Below, one piece after another: positions 1 to 6,413 of a DNA stretch of 10,952 nucleotides. The notes below the pieces were generated by a model that was not told where the DNA came from, ran no database searches, and saw only the letters and a list, made by a program, of their open reading frames with translations. A program made the position numbers and the translations under genes. Source of the stretch: Frankiales bacterium (GTDB lineage Bacteria; Actinomycetota; Actinomycetes; Mycobacteriales; Jatrophihabitantaceae). Every line of letters starts with the position of its first letter. Positions within the stretch are counted from its first letter, which is position 1. The DNA lies in assembly GCA_025963265.1 (NCBI GenBank), contig JAOPUY010000356.1, positions 1-10,952 on the forward strand, read 5' to 3'.

Positions 1-2799
1 GTCGGCCAGCAACTGGACGAAGGGAAAGTAGACCGAGATATAGATCTGCGCGCGCAGCCGGGAGCGCCGGTAGTCCTCGGCCGCGCCGAGGAACTGCCGG
101 GTGTTGTGGGCCTCGCGGCTGAACGCCTGCGCCACCCGCACCCCGGCGATGTTCTCCGAGAACTGCGCGTTGACTGTGCTGACCCGCTCCCGGGCCTGCT
201 CGTAAGCCGGCACGGCCAACCGGCGGAAGAGCCAGGTGGAACCGACGAGGACGGGCAGCATCACGATCAACACCAGCGAGAGCTGGAGGTCCAGCACCAT
301 CAACGCGACCAGCACCCCGACCAGGGTCAACCCGCTGATCAGCGCGGTGGCCAGACCGGTCTGCAGGAAATTCGACAGCGCGTCCACATCGGTCGTCATC
401 CGGGTGATGATCCGGCCACCGAGCTCGCGCTCGTAGTAGTCCAACCCGAGGCGTTGCAGATGGGCGAAGGTCTTGATGCGCAGGGTGTACAGCAGCCGTT
501 CGCCGGTGCGGCCGGTCAGCCACTGGCCGGCCGCGCTGACCGCCCAGTCGATCAGCAGCACACCGAGCGCGATGCCCGACACGACGAGCAGGATCTGGCC
601 GTGCTGCTCGTTGACGCCGCTGTCGATGCCGGTCCGGATCAGCGCGGGCAGCACCAGCTGCAGCAGGGCGTCCAACCCGATGAGCAGGAAGCCCAGCGAC
701 AGGGTCAGCTTGACCGGGGCCAGCAGCGAGCCCAGCCCGAAGTGCGGCTCGGGCGCTTGCGCGCGGGCGTCGGGGACCTCGGGGTCGTCATTGGCCGGGG
801 GCAGCGCGGCCACCTTCGCCAACAGTTCGGGAGTGGCCTGCGCGCCTCCCGACAGGCCGCCGCCGGCGCCCCCGCCCGGGCCGCCGCCGAGTCCGGCGGC
901 AGTCTGGGCGGCCAGCGCGCGATCGGCCGCGGGCGCGTCGTAGGGCTTCCAGAGCGCGACGGTGACGCCGTCGACGACCCGCTCAGCCTCGACTGGCGGA
1001 GGCGCCGCGGCCAGCTCGCCGGCGTCGATGCCCTCGACGTCATCGCCGGGGCCGGCCAGCAGCAACCGGAACAACGGGCTGCGGTCCATCAACTCGGCGA
1101 AGGTGCCGAGGTCGGCGACCCGCCCGTGCTCAAGCACCGCGATCCGGTCGGCCAGGGCCAGCGTCGAGCGCCGGTGCGCGATCAGCAGGGTGGTGCGGCC
1201 GGCGATCAGCCGCTCCAGGGTGGCCAGGATCTCGGCCTCGACGCGGGGGTCGACCGCGCTCGTCGCGTCGTCCAGCAACATGATCCGGGGCTCGGTGAGC
1301 AGCGCTCGGGCCAGGGCGATGCGCTGACGCTGACCGCCGGACAACGTCAGCCCGCGCTCCCCGACGAGCGTGTCATAGCCCTCGGGCAGCTCGTTGATGA
1401 ACTCGTCGGCCTCGGCCGCGCGGGCGGCGGCGATCACCTGGCCGCGGTCGGCGTCGGGTCGGCCGTAGGCGATGTTGGCCGCGATCGAGTCGGAGAACAG
1501 GAAGCTGTCCTCGAACACCATGCCGATCGCGCTGCGGAGGTCGGCCATCGCCAGTGACCGGACGTCGACGCCGCCGACCGTCAGCGATCCGCGATGCACG
1601 TCGTAAAAGCGCGGCACCAGCATGGCCAGCGTCGACTTGCCGGAGCCGGCGCCGCCCACGATGGCCACGGTCTCGCCGGGGGCCACCCGCAATCGCAGGT
1701 CGTCCAGGACCGGTTCGGAGCGGCGGTAGCCGAAGCAGACGTCGTCGAAGTCCAGCCCGAGCGGACCCGCCGGCAGCGGGACGGGGTTCGGCGGGTCGAG
1801 CACCTCGGGCGCCGAGTCGATCACCTCGAGCACGCGCTCGACCCCGGCTCGGGCCTGCTGGCCGATGGTGAGCAGCGCCGTCATCTGCCGCACCGGGCCG
1901 ACCAATTGACCGAGGTAGGTGGAGTAGGCGAGGAAGGTGCCCAGCGTGATCCGGCCGTTGAGGGCCAGCCAGCCGCCAAGCAGCAGCACCCCGATCTGGC
2001 CGAGGCCGGGCACCGCGGTCAAGGCCGAGGAGTACTTGGCCTGCAGCCGGACGACACGCATGCGCGAGCCGAACAATCGGCGGACCCGGCGGGTGAGGTC
2101 GGACACCTCCCGTTGCTCCTGGCCGAAGCCCTTCACCACCCGGACGCCGGTGACGGCCGCCTCGACCTGCCCGACCACCTCGCCCGCCTGCTGCTGCGCG
2201 TCCCAGTTGGCCGGGAAGAGGTCGCGGCGCGAGGCCAGCGCGATAAAGAAAATCGCGGGCGCGATCAGCAACGCGACGACGGTGAGCAGCGGCGAGAGGA
2301 ACAGCATCGCGATCAGCGAGATGACGAACAGCAGCAGGTTGCCGGTGAGTGCCGGCATGAAGGCCAGCAGCCCCTGCACGAGGCCGACGTCGGTGATCGA
2401 GCGGCTGACGACCTGGCCGGTCTCCAGCTCGTCCTGGGCCGCTCCGTCCAGGCGTTGCAGGGAGGAGAAGATGTCGGCGCGCAGGTCGTATTGCACGTCC
2501 AGGGACAGCCGTCCGGCGCTGAAGCGGCGGAGGAAGGTCAGGCCGAATTGGGCCAGGGCGGCGACCAGCAGGATCCACACCCACGGCGCCACCGAGATCT
2601 GCTGGCCGGTGTGCGAGCCGCTGACGAGGTCGATGACGTGCTTGATCACCAACGGCACCAGAACCGAGATGACCGCGCCCAGGAAGGACGCGCCGAAGGA
2701 CAGGATCACATCGCGGCGATGGCGCAGGCAGTAGCCCGCCAGCCGCTTCAACCACCCGGGCTGCTCACTGCTGGTTGCCACCGGGGGCTGAGTCGACAC
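1..2799 (-). CDS. Fused ABC exporter (TMD-NBD-TMD-...), 3' end beyond window
   Basis: This gene encodes a type IV (MDR-like) ABC exporter with both halves on one chain. It probably pumps lipids or drugs across the cytoplasmic membrane; the substrate cannot be read from sequence. The frame is open for 933 codons from GTG 2799 to the left edge, and an in-frame TAG lies four codons upstream of that GTG. The first membrane domain covers about residues 20-320. NBD1 covers about 340-570, with Walker A GGAGSGKST (Lys388), Q-loop position Glu430 (VFEDSFLF), signature LSGGQ (486-490), Walker B LLDDATSAVD (Asp510, with Asp511 where the catalytic Glu normally sits) and H-loop His542. A Gly-rich linker (about 634-655) leads to the second membrane domain from about 690. 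NBD2 must lie outside. The architecture resembles fused mycobacterial exporters such as Rv0194 (family knowledge). The Asp in NBD1 suggests a degenerate ATP site. The gene is divergent from the antiporter gene. Confidence 0.93.
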   Translation of the reverse strand, partial: MSTQPPVATSSEQPGWLKRLAGYCLRHRRDVILSFGASFLGAVISVLVPLVIKHVIDLVSGSHTGQQISVAPWVWILLVAALAQFGLTFLRRFSAGRLSLDVQYDLRADIFSSLQRLDGAAQDELETGQVVSRSITDVGLVQGLLAFMPALTGNLLLFVISLIAMLFLSPLLTVVALLIAPAIFFIALASRRDLFPANWDAQQQAGEVVGQVEAAVTGVRVVKGFGQEQREVSDLTRRVRRLFGSRMRVVRLQAKYSSALTAVPGLGQIGVLLLGGWLALNGRITLGTFLAYSTYLGQLVGPVRQMTALLTIGQQARAGVERVLEVIDSAPEVLDPPNPVPLPAGPLGLDFDDVCFGYRRSEPVLDDLRLRVAPGETVAIVGGAGSGKSTLAMLVPRFYDVHRGSLTVGGVDVRSLAMADLRSAIGMVFEDSFLFSDSIAANIAYGRPDADRGQVIAAARAAEADEFINELPEGYDTLVGERGLTLSGGQRQRIALARALLTEPRIMLLDDATSAVDPRVEAEILATLERLIAGRTTLLIAHRRSTLALADRIAVLEHGRVADLGTFAELMDRSPLFRLLLAGPGDDVEGIDAGELAAAPPPVEAERVVDGVTVALWKPYDAPAADRALAAQTAAGLGGGPGGGAGGGLSGGAQATPELLAKVAALPPANDDPEVPDARAQAPEPHFGLGSLLAPVKLTLSLGFLLIGLDALLQLVLPALIRTGIDSGVNEQHGQILLVVSGIALGVLLIDWAVSAAGQWLTGRTGERLLYTLRIKTFAHLQRLGLDYYERELGGRIITRMTTDVDALSNFLQTGLATALISGLTLVGVLVALMVLDLQLSLVLIVMLPVLVGSTWLFRRLAVPAYEQARERVSTVNAQFSENIAGVRVAQAFSREAHNTRQFLGAAEDYRRSRLRAQIYISVYFPFVQLLAD

Positions 2800-2805
2800 A
2801 AGGCC

Positions 2806-2811
2806 ATTCTA
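2806..2811 (-). promoter_or_regulatory. Candidate -10 element for leaderless ABC exporter mRNA
   Basis: Read on the minus strand this is TAGAAT, followed by six bases (GGCCTT) and then the GTG start at 2799. That spacing puts the transcription start on or next to the G of GTG, as in the leaderless mRNAs common in actinobacteria. No Shine-Dalgarno sequence precedes the GTG, which agrees. I see no good -35 hexamer. Confidence 0.5.
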
Positions 2812-2888
2812 TGTCGATGCTTAGGCAGGCGAAGTTTTTCTGCCGCTAGCGAACCTCGCGCTTGCGACCGTCGGCCGCCCGGCGCCCG

Positions 2889-2894
2889 TAAAGT
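2889..2894 (+). promoter_or_regulatory. Candidate -10 element for the antiporter gene
   Basis: The hexamer TAAAGT fits the actinobacterial TANNNT -10 consensus and predicts transcription starting near 2901. A possible -35, TTGCGA (2862-2867), is 21 bases away, longer than ideal, so the assignment is tentative. The 124-base gap 2800-2923 holds divergent promoters for the ABC exporter and the antiporter. Confidence 0.35.
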
Positions 2895-2900
2895 CAGCCC

Positions 2901-2930
2901 GTGCGCGAGCAGCCGGGGACGCGATGCTGA
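2901..2930 (+). other. Possible leaderless 9-codon upstream ORF
   Basis: GTG 2901 lies six bases after the TAAAGT -10 candidate and opens a short frame, VREQPGTRC, whose TGA (2928-2930) lies just inside the antiporter gene that starts at 2924. If transcription starts at 2901 this would be a leaderless upstream ORF ending in Cys and overlapping the next start. It could equally be chance; nothing shows that it is translated. Confidence 0.25.
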
Positions 2931-4138
2931 GCTTCGGCACGCTCGCGGTCGTCATGGTCGCCGGACTGCTCGGTCCGCTGCTGGCGACACCGCGCCGTTG
3001 GCATCTGCCGGTGGTGCTCGGGGAGTTGCTGGCCGGGATCGTGCTGGGCCGGACCGGGGTGGGCTACCTGCACCCGGACGAGCAGACTTTCACCTTCCTG
3101 GCCAACGTGGGCTTCGGGCTGGTCATGTTCGTTGCCGGCTCGCACGTGCCGATCCGCGACCGTCGGTTGCGCGCCGCGCTGCGGGTGGGCGTCTTCCGCG
3201 CGATCGTGGTCGGGCTGATCTCGGTCGGCCTGGGCTACGCCCTCGCCGCCGCGCTGGGAACCGGTCACGGCGCGCTGTACGCGGTGCTGATGGCCTCCTC
3301 CTCGGCGGCGTTGATCCTGCCCATCGTCGATTCGCTCGGCCTGGGCGGCCAGTCGGTGCTGGAGCTGCTGCCGCAAGTCGCGATCGCCGACGCCGCCTGC
3401 ATCGTGGCCCTCCCGCTGGTGATCGAACCCGCGCACGCCGGCCGGGCCGCGGTGGGCGCGGTGGCGGTCCTGCTGGCCGCGCTGCTCGCCTTCGGGTTGC
3501 TGCGCTGGGCCGAGACGTCCGGACTGCGGCGCCGGGTGCACCGGGTGTCTGAGCATCGACAGTTCGCGGTGGAGTTGCGGGTCAGCCTCGCGGTGCTCTT
3601 CGGTCTCGCGGCGTTAGCCGAGCAGACCCACGTCTCCATCATGTTGGCTGGCTTCTCGCTCGGCCTGGCCGTTTCGGCCGTCGGTCCGCCCCGCCGGTTG
3701 GCCCGACAGCTCTTCGCCCTCACCGAGGGCTTCTTGGGACCGGTCTTCTTCCTCTGGCTCGGAGCCAGCATCAGCCTGCGCGACCTCGGCCGTCATCCGC
3801 ACTTCATCCTGGTCGGCCTGGGGCTCGGGGCCGGAGCCGTCATCGCCCACCTCGCGCTGCGGCTGCTCGGTCAACCGGCGTCGCTGGGCCTGCTGGCCGG
3901 CGCCCAACTCGGGGTGCCGGTGGCCGCGGCGACGATCGGCACCCAGTTGGGGGTGCTCGCGCCGGGGGAGTCGGCCGCGCTGCTGCTCGGCGCGTTAGTC
4001 GCCATCGGCGCCGCGATCGCCGGCGGCGCCGCAGCGGCCCGCGCCGGGCTGGTCGGGAAGGACTCAGGCGGGAAGGACTCAGGCGGGAAGGATTCAGGCG
4101 GGAAGGACTCAGAAGGGAAGGCGGAATCGACTGGCTGA
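2924..4138 (+). CDS. Kef/CPA2-type cation:proton antiporter
   Basis: This 404-residue membrane protein belongs to the Na+/H+ exchanger superfamily (CPA2/Kef type, Pfam Na_H_Exchanger) and would exchange K+ or Na+ for protons across the cytoplasmic membrane. It is a chain of hydrophobic segments over about residues 5-375. An early helix carries the family-like GELLAGIVLGRTGVG (33-47), followed by a GFGLVMFVAGSHV segment. Asp156 in AIADAACIV is a candidate for the ion-binding acidic residue of the discontinuous helix. No TrkA-N/RCK nucleotide-binding domain follows, so it is shorter than KefB/KefC. The tail from residue 378 is instead a hydrophilic GKDSG repeat. ATG 2924 has GGGGA at 2915-2919, slightly close but usable, and no in-frame start is seen just upstream. 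Its 3' end overlaps the convergent polymerase gene by 30 bases. Which ion it carries is unknown. Confidence 0.88.
   Translation: MLSFGTLAVVMVAGLLGPLLATPRRWHLPVVLGELLAGIVLGRTGVGYLHPDEQTFTFLANVGFGLVMFVAGSHVPIRDRRLRAALRVGVFRAIVVGLISVGLGYALAAALGTGHGALYAVLMASSSAALILPIVDSLGLGGQSVLELLPQVAIADAACIVALPLVIEPAHAGRAAVGAVAVLLAALLAFGLLRWAETSGLRRRVHRVSEHRQFAVELRVSLAVLFGLAALAEQTHVSIMLAGFSLGLAVSAVGPPRRLARQLFALTEGFLGPVFFLWLGASISLRDLGRHPHFILVGLGLGAGAVIAHLALRLLGQPASLGLLAGAQLGVPVAAATIGTQLGVLAPGESAALLLGALVAIGAAIAGGAAAARAGLVGKDSGGKDSGGKDSGGKDSEGKAESTG
4055..4114 (+). repeat. Four 15-bp tandem repeats encoding GKDSG
   Basis: Four consecutive copies of a 15-base unit (consensus GGGAAGGACTCAGGC) start at 4055, 4070, 4085 and 4100; unit 3 has one C-to-T change and unit 4 ends in GAA. 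A degenerate partial copy follows. In the antiporter frame they encode GKDSG four times, the last ending in E. The unit length is a multiple of three, so slippage would keep the frame. Confidence 0.9.
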
Positions 4139-5062
4139 CGGCGCGATCAACTCGGCGGCCAAGTCGCCGAGGCTGCTCACCCGGTCCAGCACCTCCGCGG
4201 CCGTGAGCTGGGCCAGCCCGGGCTCGGTCAGCTCGGACCAACTGCGGGGCGCGGCCACCCACGGCATCGCCCGTCCGCGTAACGAGTACGGGCAGATCGT
4301 CGTCTTGGCCGGGTTGTTCTGACTCCAATCCAGCAGCACCTTGCCCGGACGCAGGGCCTTGGCCATCTTGGCCACCACCAGGTCGCCGTGCTCAGCGGCC
4401 ATCGTCTCGGCCAGCGAGCGAGCGTAGCTCTGCACCACGCCGGCTGACTGGTCGGCCTGCAGCGGGACGTACAGCTGCAGCCCTTTGCTGCCGCTGGTCA
4501 CCGGCACCGCGGCGAGGCCGTCGGCCGCCAGCCGATCCTTGAGCAGCAGCGCGACGGCGGCGCATTCGGCCAGGCTGGCCGGGGCGCCCGGGTCCAGGTC
4601 GATGACCAGCCGGTCCGGTTCGTGCACGCCACCGCGCGGACCGACCTGCCACTGCGGCACGTGCAGTTCCAACGCGGCCAGGTTCGCGGCCCAGATCAGT
4701 CCGGCCGTGTCCTCGATCAGCGGAAACCGAAGCGTCTCCTTGTCCCGCGAGGAACCCGGGGTGGGCAGCACGACCGTGCGCAGCCACTCCGGGACGTGGC
4801 TGGGGACGTTCTTCTCGAAGAACGGCGTCGAGGACGTCCCGTCCGGCCAGCGCAACCTAGTGACCGGCCGTCCGGCCAGCAGCGGCAGCAGCAAGGGCGC
4901 GATTCGCGCGTAGTAATCGAGGACCTGGGCCTTGGTCGTCCCCGCGTCCGGGTAGAGGACTTTCTCCAGCCGGGACAGCTTCAGCGTCCGGCCGTCCACG
5001 CTGACCGCCTGATTCTCGGACGCGCTCGGGGCAGACCGTGCGGACTTGGGCGCGGGGGACAT
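4109..5062 (-). CDS. Stand-alone LigD-type polymerase/primase (PolDom)
   Basis: This 317-residue protein matches the polymerase domain of bacterial LigD (archaeo-eukaryotic primase fold), which adds nucleotides, preferably ribonucleotides, at double-strand break ends during NHEJ. Visible landmarks are KVLYPDAGTTK (34-44), FFEKNVPSHVPEWL (81-94), His134 in LHVPQW, the metal-binding Asp155 and Asp157 in VIDLDPG, SGSKGLQLYVPL (190-201), and Asp245 in VLLDWSQN followed by CPYSLRGR. The motif normally reads SGSKGLH; here Gln196 replaces the His. No ligase or 3'-phosphoesterase domain is present, so it is a split-type component. I chose ATG 5062 (MSPAPK) because the longer open frame to 5236 would overlap Ku and adds non-family sequence. 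It is divergent from Ku (88-base gap) and overlaps the antiporter 3' end by 30 bases. Confidence 0.92.
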   Translation of the reverse strand: MSPAPKSARSAPSASENQAVSVDGRTLKLSRLEKVLYPDAGTTKAQVLDYYARIAPLLLPLLAGRPVTRLRWPDGTSSTPFFEKNVPSHVPEWLRTVVLPTPGSSRDKETLRFPLIEDTAGLIWAANLAALELHVPQWQVGPRGGVHEPDRLVIDLDPGAPASLAECAAVALLLKDRLAADGLAAVPVTSGSKGLQLYVPLQADQSAGVVQSYARSLAETMAAEHGDLVVAKMAKALRPGKVLLDWSQNNPAKTTICPYSLRGRAMPWVAAPRSWSELTEPGLAQLTAAEVLDRVSSLGDLAAELIAPSASRFRLPF

Positions 5063-5103
5063 AGGCTCATGCTGCCCGCCGAACGTGCGGTCACGCCAGT
5101 GCG

Positions 5104-5121
5104 GTGCCGGCCAGTGCCGGC
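5104..5121 (+). repeat. Direct repeat GTGCCGGC in the polymerase-Ku gap
   Basis: Two copies of GTGCCGGC (5104-5111 and 5114-5121) start 10 bases apart, about one helical turn, in the 88-base divergent gap (5063-5150). This spacing would suit a regulator binding one DNA face, but GC-rich 8-mers recur by chance here. I see no convincing -10 for either gene in this gap. Confidence 0.3.
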
Positions 5122-5140
5122 TAGCGCCGAGCCGGAGTTG

Positions 5141-5145
5141 AGGAG
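5141..5145 (+). promoter_or_regulatory. Shine-Dalgarno of Ku
   Basis: AGGAG lies five bases before ATG 5151 and decides the start. A second ATG at 5146 is out of frame. The choice gives the family-typical N-terminus [18 protein letters not shown]. Confidence 0.8.
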
Positions 5146-5150
5146 ATGCG

Positions 5151-6131
5151 ATGCGAGCCATCTGGAAGGGCGCGGTGTCCTTCGGTCTGGTCAACGTTCC
5201 GGTGCGCCTGTTCGCCGCCACCGAGGAGCATGACATCCGCTTTCACCAGGTGCACCGGGAGGACGGCGGCCGGATCAAGTACAAGCGCACCTGCAGCGTG
5301 GACGGCGAGGAGGTCTCCTACGACGAGATCGCCAAGGGCTATGAGAGCTCCGACGGCAAGGTCGTGATCCTGACCGATGAGGACCTCGAGCAACTCCCGG
5401 TCGCGACCGGCCACGAGATCGACGTCGTCGAGTTCGTTCCGAGCGAGCAGGTCGATCCGATCCTGTTCGCCAAGAGCTATTACCTCGAGCCGGACGCCAA
5501 AGCGGTCAAGCCCTACGCGTTGCTGCGCGAGGCCCTGGTCGAGACCGACCGGGTCGCGGTCGTGAAGGTCGCGCTGCGCCAGAAGGAGACGCTGGCCGTG
5601 CTGCGGGTGCGTGACAAGGCCATCTTGTTGCAGACCATGCTCTGGCCGGATGAGATTCGCGCCGCCGACTTCGCCGCGCTGGAGGCCGACGTCGAATTGC
5701 GGCCGCAGGAGTTGAAGATGGCCGCCTCGTTGGTCGAGAGCATGGCCGCGGACTTCGAGCCCGCCCAGTTCACCGACGACTACCAGGCCGCGATGGCCGA
5801 GCTGATCGAGTCCAAGCTCAGTAGCGGGGATTCCGCGCCGGCGCCGGAGGTCGAGCCGGCTCCGGCCTCGCGCGGGGGCGAGGTCATCGACTTGCTCACC
5901 GCCTTGCAGCGCAGCGTCGAGCGGGCCCGCGGCGGGTCGGCCAGCGCCGCGACCACCGCGACGGACGCCGACGCGGCCGAGGCGGCGGCCGCAAAGACGT
6001 CGGCCAAGAAAGCTCCAGCCAAGAAGGCGCCGGCCAAGAGCGCGACCGCCAAGAAGGCCCCGGCCAAGAAGGCGCCGGCCAAGAAAGCTCCGGCCAAGAC
6101 CAGCGTCGCCGATGAGGCGGCGACCGGCTGA
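5151..6131 (+). CDS. ku: Bacterial NHEJ protein Ku with lysine-rich tail
   Basis: Ku forms a homodimeric ring that threads onto double-strand DNA ends and recruits LigD-type polymerase and ligase. The start [20 protein letters not shown] and the core to about residue 225 (for example [18 protein letters not shown] and [19 protein letters not shown]) are typical of bacterial Ku. Residues 242-261 ([20 protein letters not shown]) match the conserved C-terminal segment linked in the family to LigD contact. An Ala-rich spacer then leads to AKKAP repeats (285-314). At 326 residues it exceeds minimal bacterial Ku; basic tails like this occur in some mycobacterial and streptomycete Ku proteins, where they bind DNA (family knowledge). 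It is divergent from the polymerase gene and followed by a strong hairpin, so it is probably monocistronic. Confidence 0.96.
   Translation: MRAIWKGAVSFGLVNVPVRLFAATEEHDIRFHQVHREDGGRIKYKRTCSVDGEEVSYDEIAKGYESSDGKVVILTDEDLEQLPVATGHEIDVVEFVPSEQVDPILFAKSYYLEPDAKAVKPYALLREALVETDRVAVVKVALRQKETLAVLRVRDKAILLQTMLWPDEIRAADFAALEADVELRPQELKMAASLVESMAADFEPAQFTDDYQAAMAELIESKLSSGDSAPAPEVEPAPASRGGEVIDLLTALQRSVERARGGSASAATTATDADAAEAAAAKTSAKKAPAKKAPAKSATAKKAPAKKAPAKKAPAKTSVADEAATG
6003..6092 (+). repeat. Six 15-bp units encoding the AKKAP tail of Ku
   Basis: Six in-frame 15-base units follow the pattern GCCAAGAA(A/G)GCNCC(G/A), starting at 6003, 6018, 6033, 6048, 6063 and 6078. They encode [25 protein letters not shown] and AKKAP; unit 3 is degenerate. 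The repeats resemble lysine/alanine/proline tails of histone H1-like and HupB-like proteins. Copy number may vary between strains. Confidence 0.9.
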
Positions 6132-6165
6132 GCAACCGCGACGGCCCGGCCCCGGCTGAGAACTA

Positions 6166-6198
6166 ATCAGGCCACGGTCGCAACGACCGTGGCCTGAT
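6166..6198 (+). terminator. Perfect 15-bp stem hairpin after Ku
   Basis: ATCAGGCCACGGTCG (6166-6180) and its exact reverse complement (6184-6198) flank a CAA loop. The hairpin begins 34 bases after the Ku stop codon and has no T-tract, as is usual for actinobacterial terminators. It separates Ku from the downstream operon and could work in either direction. Confidence 0.85.
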
Positions 6199-6259
6199 CG
6201 GGCGCTGCCCTCTGCCCACGTCCAGGTCGTGGTCGCGGCCAGCGGCGGCAGAAGCTCAC

Positions 6260-6281
6260 CAGGCCGCGTCGCTGTGGCCTG
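6260..6281 (+). repeat. Second hairpin, related in sequence to the Ku terminator
   Basis: CAGGCCGC (6260-6267) can pair with GTGGCCTG (6274-6281) around a six-base loop, with one G-U wobble in RNA. The arms resemble the CAGGCCAC/GTGGCCTG core of the terminator at 6166-6198. It may be a back-up terminator or a decayed duplicate. Confidence 0.45.
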
Positions 6282-6305
6282 TTGCCGGGCTTCACTTCTC
6301 ACAGA

Positions 6306-6338
6306 GGCGAGCGTCAAAGTCGGGATGCGGCGCTCGCC
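6306..6338 (+). promoter_or_regulatory. Inverted repeat just upstream of a -10-like element
   Basis: GGCGAGCG (6306-6313) and CGCTCGCC (6331-6338) are exact inverted repeats 17 bases apart, ending one base before the TAGAAT at 6340. The arms span the -35 region and are placed as an operator would be, possibly for the regulator encoded just downstream. A role as a hairpin is not excluded. Confidence 0.4.
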
Positions 6339-6339
6339 G

Positions 6340-6345
6340 TAGAAT
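6340..6345 (+). promoter_or_regulatory. Candidate -10 element of the regulator operon
   Basis: TAGAAT fits the TANNNT consensus and is the same hexamer as the one before the ABC exporter. It predicts a start near 6352 and a leader of roughly 60 bases before the regulator gene. No clear -35 is seen. The non-coding stretch 6132-6409 otherwise holds the two hairpins, the inverted repeat and a short upstream ORF. Confidence 0.45.
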
Positions 6346-6380
6346 TTGTATCGCAGATCCAGCTCTGGGGGGACACGGTT

Positions 6381-6413
6381 GTGACAGTGGCACTTTTGGG
6401 TCAGTCCCGGTGA
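6381..6413 (+). other. Candidate 10-codon leader ORF with strong ribosome binding site
   Basis: GGGGGGA (6367-6373) lies seven bases before GTG 6381, which opens the frame [10 protein letters not shown] and ends at TGA 6411-6413. That stop overlaps the regulator start GTG 6410-6412 (GTGA overlap). The regulator start itself has only a weak Shine-Dalgarno, so its translation may be coupled to this short ORF. The peptide matches no leader class that I recognise. Confidence 0.4.

Noticed and set aside
106..1557. Long plus-strand open frame (483 codons) opposite the ABC exporter
   Set aside because: Its translation is rich in Gln, Arg, Asp and Gly with no domain motifs, while the minus-strand frame carries full ABC transporter motifs. 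It is a GC-bias shadow.
1373..2755. 460-codon minus-strand open frame
   Set aside because: It lies in a different frame from the ABC exporter, whose frame stays open for 933 codons and holds Walker A, signature, Walker B and H-loop. It is an Arg/Pro/Gly-rich shadow.
1594..3552. 652-codon plus-strand open frame
   Set aside because: It crosses the ABC start, the intergenic promoters and part of the antiporter in the wrong frame, with low-complexity composition. No family motif is visible.
4055..4114. Repeats as a possible CRISPR array
   Set aside because: The units are contiguous 15-base in-frame coding repeats without spacers.
5063..5236. N-terminal extension of the polymerase gene to ATG 5236
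   Set aside because: It would overlap the Ku start and coding region by 86 bases and adds residues unlike the LigD family; ATG 5062 gives a normal N-terminus.
5121..6317. 398-codon minus-strand open frame opposite Ku, with LGRRLLG-like repeats
   Set aside because: The repeats are the antisense of the AKKAP codons, and Ku is unmistakable on the plus strand.
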